A DNA stretch of 64,000 bases. It comes from an uncultured Collinsella sp. (lineage in GTDB: Bacteria > Actinomycetota > Coriobacteriia > Coriobacteriales > Coriobacteriaceae). A model generated the notes under the pieces. It had not been told where the DNA came from, ran no database searches, and worked only from the letters and a program-made list of their open reading frames with translations. Shown piece by piece: positions 57,511 through 64,000 of the stretch. The stretch is from assembly GCA_902495525.1 (NCBI GenBank), contig CABUXL010000004.1, positions 1 to 64,000 of the forward strand. The letters run 5' to 3'. The first letter of the stretch is position 1, and each line of letters opens with the position of its first letter. The position numbers and the translations under genes are program-made.

Positions 57511-58932
57511 TTAGGCCATAAGCAGGCCGGTCTCCGAGACGTTCTTGTACCAGTACGCGCTCGCCTTGGGATAGCGCTTCTGGGTCTCGAAGTCGATGTA
57601 GAACAGGCCATAGCGCTTGTTGTAGCCGTTGGTCCAGGAGAACTGGTCCTGTAGCGACCACACAAAGTAGCCGTCGACGTTTACGCCGCCGTCGATTGCC
57701 TTGAGGATCCACGCGAGATGCTGGCGCATGTAGTCGATGCGAGGGGCGTCATCGATAAAGCCGTCCTCGAAGTCGTCCTTATAGCCCATGCCGTTCTCGG
57801 TGATGTAGATCTTCTTGTAGTTGGGGTAATCGTTCTTAATGCGGAGCAGCAGGTCGTAGAGGCCCTCGGGATAGATGATCCAGTCCCAATCGGTGGTGGG
57901 TACGCCTTCGCGCACACATGACTCGCCCACGCCCTTGAGGAACCAGCGCGAGGAGCCCTTGTCGCCGGTGCCATTGTGGTTGATGTCGTTTTCGCCCTCG
58001 GCGGCACGCAGGAACTGGCACTTGTAGGTGTTGACGCCCAAGCAATCGTTGTAGGGGAGCGCGGCGGTCAGCGCGGCGATGTCCTCGTCGCGGACGTCGA
58101 GCTCGCCGCCGGCGATATGGGCAAGCTTGGTTGCGGCTTCCATGGTGTCGGCTGCATAGTGGCCGCGGAAGGTGGCGTCGAGTACCCAGCGGTTGTTGAT
58201 GACGTCGGCCATGCGAGCTGCCTCGCAGTCGGCAGCGCTGTTGGGATCGAGGGGATACTTGGGCTCCAGGTTCTGGACAATGCCGATCTCGCCCTCAAAG
58301 CCGCCCTCATGGAAGGCGACGACGGCCTTGGCGTGGGCCACCATCATGTTGTGCATGAGCTGGAAAGCCTTGTCCAAGCGATACTTCTCGCCGTGCGGCC
58401 AGTTGCCGACGATAAAGCTGCCCTCGGCGGTTGCGGGAATCTCGTTAAACGTGAACCAGTGCTTGACCTCGGTGAACTCGGCAAAGCAGAACTTGGCGTA
58501 CTCGACAAAGGCGTCGATCGTCGTGCGCGTCAGGAATCCCTCGCCGCCGTTCTGGTAAAAGGCCTCGGGCGTATCGAAGTGATCGAGCGTGACATAGGGG
58601 ATAACGCCAGCTTTGTTGCAGGTGGCGAAAAGCTCGTGATAGAAAGCGACGCCCTCGGGGTTAATCTCGCCGGTGCCACTGGGGAAGATACGGCTCCAAG
58701 CGATGGAGACACGGATACCGTTGATGCCAAAACGCTGGCACAGGTCGATATCGACCGGGTACTTGTTGTAGAAATCGCTTGCGGGATCGGGGGAGAAGCG
58801 ACCCTGGGCTGCCAGGAAATCGTCCCAGGGCACTTTGCCCTTGCCGTGCGTACGGGTCTCGCCCTCAACCTGGTAAGCAGCGGTGGCGCCGCCAAAGACA
58901 AAGCCGTCGGGGAACTGCATGGGGTTGGTCAT
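57511..58932 (-). CDS. lacG: 6-phospho-beta-galactosidase (GH1, LacG type)
   Basis: Splits lactose-6-phosphate or other phospho-beta-galactosides into galactose-6-phosphate and glucose. The 473-residue GH1 enzyme follows lactococcal LacG closely: AATAAYQVEG-type GGATAAYQVEG, LDHFDTPEAFYQNGG, WFTFNEIPATAEG (acid/base Glu164), GTGDKGSSRWFLKGVG and YITENGMGYKDDF (nucleophile Glu). The KGSS...KG region recognises the phosphate in LacG. It lies 75 bases downstream of the LacE-like EIICB gene on the same strand, forming a transport-hydrolysis pair. Galactose-6-phosphate would enter the tagatose-6-phosphate pathway. Confidence 0.92.
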   Translation of the reverse strand: MTNPMQFPDGFVFGGATAAYQVEGETRTHGKGKVPWDDFLAAQGRFSPDPASDFYNKYPVDIDLCQRFGINGIRVSIAWSRIFPSGTGEINPEGVAFYHELFATCNKAGVIPYVTLDHFDTPEAFYQNGGEGFLTRTTIDAFVEYAKFCFAEFTEVKHWFTFNEIPATAEGSFIVGNWPHGEKYRLDKAFQLMHNMMVAHAKAVVAFHEGGFEGEIGIVQNLEPKYPLDPNSAADCEAARMADVINNRWVLDATFRGHYAADTMEAATKLAHIAGGELDVRDEDIAALTAALPYNDCLGVNTYKCQFLRAAEGENDINHNGTGDKGSSRWFLKGVGESCVREGVPTTDWDWIIYPEGLYDLLLRIKNDYPNYKKIYITENGMGYKDDFEDGFIDDAPRIDYMRQHLAWILKAIDGGVNVDGYFVWSLQDQFSWTNGYNKRYGLFYIDFETQKRYPKASAYWYKNVSETGLLMA

Positions 58933-59007
58933 GAGTCATCCTTTCTGTGGGATACGAATAGGGAGAGGTGCCCGAACTGGGGATCCGGGCACCAACAGAG
59001 GGAGGAA

Positions 59008-60786
59008 CTAGTCGAGGTTCTCGCGGAGCCACTTGATGGCGCCAGCGGGGTCGCGAGTAAGGTCGATATATTCCTTACCGCGGGGAGCGAGCAGCTTAAT
59101 GCCCAGACGATCGGTGTCGGCCTTCATGTCGTTGTAGTAGCTACGGACCTGCGGGGCAAGCACGATGACGTCGTACTGATCCATGATGGCAGTGTGCTGG
59201 CCATAGGCGCCTGCGGAGGAAGCGATGTTCTCTCCGGTCTGTGCGGCACCTTCCTTGATGGCGTTGGCGAGCATGGCAGAGGTGCCGGCGCCGGCGCACA
59301 GGACGAGGACCTTCAGGCCGTCGACATCCTTCTTGGTGGATGCGTCGGCAGCGGGCTCGGGCTGATCGGCGACAGGCTCGCTGTCGGTGGCGGCAACGGT
59401 CGGCTTGACGGCAGCGGCGGTCTGCTCGACAGCGGGCGCAGAGGTGCTGGCAGCGATGGTGGCAGCACCATCGGACTCGAGACCCAGCTCGGCGGCGCGC
59501 TCGGCCTCCTGGTCGCAGAGCAGCTTGTCGTATGCCTTCAAGAACGGCAAGTAAATGATGGCGTCCAGCAAGATGATGATTGCAACAAATACCAGGGCGA
59601 TAAGCTGGAAGTTCGTGGTGATGAAGATGCCGATGGGGGCGGGGGTGGCCCAAGGCACCACGAAGGAGAAGCCGTTCATGCCCACGTTGTCGATAAAGAA
59701 CTTGGCAACACTTACGTTGACGCAGCCGGCGGCAACAAAGGGGATGAGCATGTAGGGGTTAAGGATCATCGGCGCGCCAAAGAGCAGCGGTTCGTTGACG
59801 GCGAAGGCAACAGGAACAATCGAGGCCTTACCGACGGCTTTGAGCTGCTTGGACTTCATAAAGAGAATCAGCAGAAGCGGCACGATGAACGTGGCACCGG
59901 TGCCGCCGAACTCACCCACGAGCGACATGTTAAAGGTGAGGGAGTGGGCGGGGTGGCCACCGGCCAGCAGAACCTGCAGGTTCTCGGCCTGGTTGGCAAG
60001 ACGGATGGGGTCGATGCCCGGCTGGACAATCGAAGGACCATGGACGCCGATGAACCAGAAGAACGCGGTGGCTGCCTGGATAAGGATGAGGCCAGGATAG
60101 GTTTCTGCCGCAGTGAAGAGCGGGGAGAGCAGCTTGATGAGCAGCTCGGAGAACGGAACGCCCATGAGGTTGCGCACAACCACATCGATGATGCCGCAGA
60201 TAATGACAGCGCCGCCAAAGGGGATAATGTCGCGGAAGTTCTGAGCGATGGCGCCCGGGACCTCCTTGGGCAGCTTAATGGTCAGATCGCGCGAGACGCA
60301 GAATTTGTAGACCCACACGGTGATGAACGCGGCGATATAGGCCGAGAACAGACCGCGCGTACCCATGCTGGTGCAGTCGAAGACCGAAAGCTCGGAGCCG
60401 TTGAACTTGGTGGTGAACTGCGTAACGGCGAGCAAAAGCATACTGCACTGGGCGGCCACCATGGTGGAGCCGTCGTTGAGCACCTTGCCGGCGGGCATGC
60501 GACGGTTCATGGAAGCCGTAAAGTTCTTGGCAGTGGTGCCGGCAACCATGATGCCCATGACGCCCATGGTGAAGTTGTACAGCTTGTTGCACCAGTCGAT
60601 GAGCGGCTGGGGCAGCGTGATACCGACTACGCCGGGAAGGGTGGCAATGAGCAGAAAGATCGAAGAGGTGAGGACGATGGGCATGCACCCAAGGAATCCG
60701 TCCTTAATAGCCTGGAGGTAGATGTTCCTCGAGATCTTCTCAAAGAACGGCTGATGCTTTTCGAGCATCTTTACGATGGCGTCCAT
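59008..60786 (-). CDS. lacE: PTS lactose-specific EIICB (LacE-like, copy 2)
   Basis: A 592-residue fusion: the Lac-family channel (MDAIVKMLEKHQPFFEKISRNIYLQAIKDGFLGCMPIVL, then FAVNEPLLFGAPMILNP), an Ala/Glu-rich linker of about 60 residues, and the EIIB domain with phospho-Cys in VLVLCAGAGTSAML. It imports and phosphorylates lactose or a related galactoside for LacG, encoded next. It needs an EIIA, which is not encoded nearby. AAAGGAGCTCT precedes the ATG at 60786. The LacI gene is divergent, and a perfect LacI-type palindrome lies at 60888-60911. Confidence 0.92.
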   Translation of the reverse strand: MDAIVKMLEKHQPFFEKISRNIYLQAIKDGFLGCMPIVLTSSIFLLIATLPGVVGITLPQPLIDWCNKLYNFTMGVMGIMVAGTTAKNFTASMNRRMPAGKVLNDGSTMVAAQCSMLLLAVTQFTTKFNGSELSVFDCTSMGTRGLFSAYIAAFITVWVYKFCVSRDLTIKLPKEVPGAIAQNFRDIIPFGGAVIICGIIDVVVRNLMGVPFSELLIKLLSPLFTAAETYPGLILIQAATAFFWFIGVHGPSIVQPGIDPIRLANQAENLQVLLAGGHPAHSLTFNMSLVGEFGGTGATFIVPLLLILFMKSKQLKAVGKASIVPVAFAVNEPLLFGAPMILNPYMLIPFVAAGCVNVSVAKFFIDNVGMNGFSFVVPWATPAPIGIFITTNFQLIALVFVAIIILLDAIIYLPFLKAYDKLLCDQEAERAAELGLESDGAATIAASTSAPAVEQTAAAVKPTVAATDSEPVADQPEPAADASTKKDVDGLKVLVLCAGAGTSAMLANAIKEGAAQTGENIASSAGAYGQHTAIMDQYDVIVLAPQVRSYYNDMKADTDRLGIKLLAPRGKEYIDLTRDPAGAIKWLRENLD

Positions 60787-60887
60787 AGAGCTCCTTTGCT
60801 ACTTGATGCGCGATGCATGTGGATGGAACTGGTCGTCGATGGATGGTCAGGACTGCCCGGAAACCTTCCTGCTCAAGGAAGGCATTG

Positions 60888-60911
60888 CGAAATGACAACG
60901 TTGTCATTTCG
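60888..60911. promoter_or_regulatory. Perfect 24-bp LacI-type operator
   Basis: CGAAATGACAAC is followed by its exact complement GTTGTCATTTCG, with the central CG typical of LacI-family operators. A half-copy (AATGACAACG) follows at about 60914-60923. It lies in the gap between divergent lacE and the LacI gene, so the LacI protein is the expected ligand. Confidence 0.82.
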
Positions 60912-60956
60912 TTAATGACAACGTAAGACATTTTTGGAAGAGCAACAAGGATATAC

Positions 60957-61019
60957 GGGTGAGCGGTCGATATTGTCCGGTAAACGGTTGATTTATCAGT
61001 CAGGCAGGTGGTGTATGCT
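60957..61019. promoter_or_regulatory. Direct CGGTGAACGGT-type boxes and promoter of the LacI gene
   Basis: GGGTGAGCGGT (60957-60967) and CGGTAAACGGT (60978-60988) are spaced 21 bp start to start, the same spacing as the pair at 37964/37985. A TATGCT -10 candidate is at 61014-61019. The boxes may act on lacE, lacI or both. Confidence 0.5.
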
Positions 61020-61061
61020 AGAACGCAAAAAACAAGCGATAGAGAACCGAGTGGAGAAGTA

Positions 61062-62072
61062 GTGGCAACGATGGACAAGAAAAATGTCTCAATGAACGAT
61101 GTGGCGATTGCCGCGGGTGTTTCTCTCAAGACGGTTTCGCGTGTGATTAACGAGCCCGGTAGCGTGCGAGAGTCGACACGCGATAAGGTCCATTCCGCAA
61201 TGGAAGCGCTCGGGTTCCGGGCGAACTTTGCCGCGCGTTCGCTCAAGTTGGGCCGTTACGGGTGCATCGGCGTGGTGCTGTTCCACTTGTCGGGCGGTGC
61301 CGTGGACATGATTGACGGTATCGCAGATGCCGCCGAAGAACGCGGCTTTGCGCTCACGATGATCAAAAAGCGGGCGGGGGAGAAGATGACCCTTGCCGAA
61401 GCGGCGCGTAGGATGTCGCAGCTGCCTGTTGATGGCATGATCTTCAACCTGCGTCAGATGGTCGATGACTTTGATACTTTTGAGGCACCGAAAGACCTCA
61501 AGACGGTGATTATCACACCGATGGAACATCCTACCTGCTCCACCGTCAGTGACGATCAAGAGGGCGGCGCGCGCATGGCGTGCGAGTACTTCTTGAATCA
61601 CGGGCACAAGAACGTGTACTTCGTCTCTGGTAAGAAAGAAGCGCTGTCGAGCCAGTGCCGTATGAAAGGTTGGCGAGCGGCACTCGAGGCGCATGGCATT
61701 GAGCCGCCCGAGCCTCTGCAAGGCGATTGGAATGCGGATAGTGGCTATGCCGCGGGCCTTGTGCTTGCCGATAAAGCCGATTGCACGGCGGTCCTCGCTG
61801 CTAACGACTGCATGGCAAACGGCGTGATGATGGCTCTACGTGACAAAGGGCTCAGTGTGCCCGACGACGTGTCCGTGATCGGCTTTGATGACGAGCTTTA
61901 CAAGACAATTCCCAACTCGATTCTGACGTCGGTGAAGTTTCGCCACCGTGAGCTGGGCATCCGTGCGCTTAACGAGGTCGTCGCAGGTCTGGAAGCCCCG
62001 AGCTCCAGAAGCCGTACGCTCGTCTCGGGCGTGTTGGTCGAGCGTTCCAGCGTAAGGGATCTGCGGGCGTAG
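61062..62072 (+). CDS. LacI-family transcriptional regulator
   Basis: A 336-residue repressor: HTH and hinge helix VSMNDVAIAAGVSLKTVSRVINEPGSVRESTRDKVHSAMEALGF, then a periplasmic-binding-like sugar domain (IGVVLFHLSGGAVDMIDGIADAAEERGF, CTAVLAANDCMANGVMMAL, VSVIGFDDELYKTI). GTG at 61062 behind GGAGAAG is my choice; ATG at 61071 is possible. It is divergent from lacE-lacG and should repress them until a galactoside or its phosphate is present. The operator at 60888-60911 fits this. Confidence 0.92.
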   Translation: MATMDKKNVSMNDVAIAAGVSLKTVSRVINEPGSVRESTRDKVHSAMEALGFRANFAARSLKLGRYGCIGVVLFHLSGGAVDMIDGIADAAEERGFALTMIKKRAGEKMTLAEAARRMSQLPVDGMIFNLRQMVDDFDTFEAPKDLKTVIITPMEHPTCSTVSDDQEGGARMACEYFLNHGHKNVYFVSGKKEALSSQCRMKGWRAALEAHGIEPPEPLQGDWNADSGYAAGLVLADKADCTAVLAANDCMANGVMMALRDKGLSVPDDVSVIGFDDELYKTIPNSILTSVKFRHRELGIRALNEVVAGLEAPSSRSRTLVSGVLVERSSVRDLRA

Positions 62073-62090
62073 ACGTGCTCGGCCTGCTCG

Positions 62091-62385
62091 TCTAAATCTG
62101 TAACAGGTGGGACCCGAAAACTCGACTAGGTGTTATAGATTGAGATTTTGTCTACCCAGCCATCATCTTTGTCTCGATCTGTAACAGTTAGGAGTGAAAT
62201 GACCAGCCAGGTGTTACAGATCTAGATTGATTGGATTGACCCATCTGTTTGTCTCGATCTGTAACATCTAAGCGGTCAAAAGCGGTCTACATGTTACAGA
62301 TTGAGATTTTTGGCTTGGCCTGTGCGTTCACCTCGACCTGTAACAGCTGGGACCCAAAAACTCGGCTAGATGTTACAGATTAAGA
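62091..62385. repeat. Array C of the CTGTAACA palindrome family (4 units)
   Basis: Four tandem units start at 62091, 62172, 62252 and 62331 (periods 81, 80, 79), each exactly 55 bp: 15-bp arm, 25-nt interior, 15-bp arm. Arms are well kept (TCTCGATCTGTAACA and TGTTACAGATTGAGA forms), interiors vary but keep T-R-R-G near position 3-6, AAA in the middle and CYA near position 21-23. Linkers of 24-26 bp often begin with TTTT. The array fills the gap between convergent lacI and EIICB copy 3. Confidence 0.92.
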
Positions 62386-62413
62386 TGAACAGGAGGACGG
62401 GTGCGGTCTAAAC

Positions 62414-62459
62414 AAAATGGCCCGCGCATCACGCATCGATGCACGGGCCATTTTTTTTC
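62414..62459. terminator. Terminator of EIICB copy 3, bidirectional
   Basis: AAAATGGCCCG and CGGGCCATTTT form the stem with GCATC/GATGC inside; an eight-T run follows on the plus strand and TTTTGTTTAG on the minus strand. Confidence 0.88.
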
Positions 62460-62485
62460 TGCGAGCGGCAGGTGGCGTCAGCGTT

Positions 62486-64000
62486 TTATGCCTCGAGGTT
62501 TTCCTCGATCCAGGCGACGGCACCCTTGGGATCCTTAGTGAGGTCGATGTACTGTTTGCCCTTGGGCGACAGCAGCGTGATGCCCAGGCGGTCGGTGTCG
62601 GCCTTCATCTCGTTGTAATAGGTGCGAACCTGCGGAGCCAGGACGATGACGTTGTACTGGTCCATGATGGCGTAGTGGCTGCCGTAGGCACCGGCGTTGG
62701 CGGTAATGTCGATGCCCAGCTCGTCGGCGCCTTCCTTAAGCGCGTTGGCGAGCAGTGCAGAGGTGCCGGCGCCAGCGCACAGAACCAGAACCCTCAGATC
62801 CTTGCCCTTAAGGGCGGACGGAGCTGCGGAGGCCTCAGTGGCAGAAGCGGTCTCGACAACAGGAGCCTCAACGGCGGGGGCGGCAGCGGTCTTGACGGCC
62901 TTGGTCTCCTCGGCCTCTTCTTCGGCCAGGGTCTCGGCCTCCTGCTTGCACAGGACGTTGTCGTAGGCCTTGCAGAACGGGTAGTAGATTAAGAAGTCAA
63001 CGACCAGCAGGACGACAACCAGGACCAGAGAGATCGGCTGGAAGTTGGTGTCGATGAAGGTGCCGATCGGTCCGGGGAGTGCCCACGGCATGGCATAGAT
63101 AAAGCCGTTCATGCCCAAAAAGTCGATGAAGAACTTACCAATGAGGACGTTGGCCACGGGGGCAAACAGGAACGGGATCAGGAAGTACGGGTTGAGGATG
63201 ATGGGCGCGGCGAACAGCAGCGGTTCGTTGACGGCGAACATCACGGGTACGACAGAGGCTTTGCCGACGGCCTTGAGCTGCTTGGAGCGCATAAAGAGCA
63301 GGAAGATGATCGGGACAATGAACGTGGCGCCGGTGCCGCCGAGTTCGCCGATGTAGTTACCGAAGTTCTCGGTCAGGGCGAGGGCGGGGTGACCGCCGGC
63401 CTGCAGCGTGGCGAGGTTGGTGGTGATGTTGCCAAACAGCGCGGCGTTGAGGGCAGGCTTAACGACCGAGGGGCCGTGGATGCCCATGAACCAGAACAGC
63501 GGGATCATGAACCAGATAAGGGCGAGGCCGGCGTAGGAATCGGCAGCGGCGAACAGCGGGCTCACCAGCGTGGAGATGACGTTGGCAAACGGGACGGCCA
63601 AGCAGGTGCGGCAGATAACGTCGATGACGGCGACAAACAGGATGGAGAAGCTGAAGGCGAAGATGTCGCGGAAGTTCTGGGCGATGGCGCCGGGGACTTC
63701 TTTGGGCAGCTTGATGGTGATGTCTCGCTTAATGCAGAAGGCATAGATGTTGACCGTGGCAAATGCGGCGACAAAGGAGCTCAGTAGGCCCTTGGTGCCC
63801 ATGTTGTCGGTAAAGAACACCGAGACATCGGCGCCGTCGATCTTGGCACTCGTCTGGGTAACGGCCAAGATGAGCATAGCGCACATGGCGGCGACCATGG
63901 TGCTCGTGGCGTTGATGGCCTTGCCGGCAGGCATGCGGCGGTTCTTGGAGCCGGTCAGCGCGCTTGCGGTGGTGCCGGCGACCATGATGCCCACGACGCC
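62486..64000 (-). CDS. PTS EIICB, lactose family (copy 3), cut by window end
   Basis: The window holds the last 500 or so residues of a third Lac-type EIICB; the N-terminus lies beyond 64000 (the first Met in frame here, at 63994, is the internal MGIMVAGTTASAL equivalent to residue 75-80 of the paralogues). VNEPLLFAAPIILNP marks the channel, and the phospho-Cys is in VLVLCAGAGTSALL. An Ala/Glu/Val-rich linker joins the two domains. It is closest in layout to the lacE-like protein at 59008. Its partner genes would be outside the window. Confidence 0.9.
   Translation of the reverse strand, partial: GVVGIMVAGTTASALTGSKNRRMPAGKAINATSTMVAAMCAMLILAVTQTSAKIDGADVSVFFTDNMGTKGLLSSFVAAFATVNIYAFCIKRDITIKLPKEVPGAIAQNFRDIFAFSFSILFVAVIDVICRTCLAVPFANVISTLVSPLFAAADSYAGLALIWFMIPLFWFMGIHGPSVVKPALNAALFGNITTNLATLQAGGHPALALTENFGNYIGELGGTGATFIVPIIFLLFMRSKQLKAVGKASVVPVMFAVNEPLLFAAPIILNPYFLIPFLFAPVANVLIGKFFIDFLGMNGFIYAMPWALPGPIGTFIDTNFQPISLVLVVVLLVVDFLIYYPFCKAYDNVLCKQEAETLAEEEAEETKAVKTAAAPAVEAPVVETASATEASAAPSALKGKDLRVLVLCAGAGTSALLANALKEGADELGIDITANAGAYGSHYAIMDQYNVIVLAPQVRTYYNEMKADTDRLGITLLSPKGKQYIDLTKDPKGAVAWIEENLEA

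Noticed and set aside
57976..60915. A 979-codon open frame antisense to lacG and lacE
   Set aside because: It is the mirror of two well-supported genes with clear family motifs; high GC and biased third positions keep the opposite frame open. It has no ribosome site or recognisable domain.
62091..62385. CRISPR array
   Set aside because: The repeat is a palindromic 55-bp unit, spacers are similar to each other and only 24-26 bp, there are only four units, and no cas genes are present.

Overview
The window is bacterial, GC-rich and densely coded. Gene content and style suggest a gut Coriobacteriia, most likely Collinsella: many PTS sugar transporters, hypAB beside tatAC, a type II pyrophosphatase, NAD-type isocitrate dehydrogenase, and GTG/TTG starts behind strong Shine-Dalgarno sites. 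This assignment is inference from gene content; no rRNA is present. The only RNA gene seen is a tRNA-Thr(CGT) at 48467-48542. CDS coordinates include the stop codon.

Left part (1-37.6 kb), mostly core genome. A universal stress protein, uppP and pcrA are followed by manA and a GntR regulator divergent from a beta-glucoside operon (GH1 phospho-glycosidase and separate Lac-family EIIC, EIIB and EIIA) and a ROK sugar kinase. Next come ppaC, nhaA, an aminotransferase, a STAS protein, tatA-tatC-hypA-hypB-topA, a zinc-ribbon membrane protein, and the run tmk-holB-ricT-comFC-(nuclease-like protein). After an AT-rich 217-bp inverted-repeat element come a solute-binding lipoprotein, hpf, degV, a dehydrogenase with a His/Cys-rich tail, a small membrane protein, a HEAT-like protein, an isocitrate dehydrogenase and a SurA-like anchored protein.

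Middle (37.6-49.3 kb), a probable N-acetylgalactosamine/amino-sugar locus. A mannose-family PTS (EIIA, YajC-like, EIIB, EIIC, EIID), a GntR/UTRA regulator, AgaS, a NagA/AgaA deacetylase, a LacX-like mutarotase, a LacC/FruK-like kinase and a YhcH protein together outline uptake, deacetylation, deamination and tagatose-6-phosphate phosphorylation. The aldolase is not seen. Identical TGGTTACTACCA sites lie before the PTS operon and before agaS. A second EIIB has Tyr in place of the phosphorylatable His.

Right part (49.3-64 kb), accessory sugar region. It holds galM, a DeoR regulator and a truncated copy of it, a second GntR, a TIM-barrel protein, three paralogous lactose-type EIICB transporters (one cut by the window end), a LacG-type phospho-beta-galactosidase, a LacI regulator with a perfect palindromic operator, and a class II Fic protein whose promoter lies inside a 75-bp palindrome. 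Three intergenic arrays here contain eight copies of a 55-bp palindromic unit of fixed geometry (15-bp arms, 25-nt interior, about 80-bp period). This is the strongest candidate for an undescribed element in the window.
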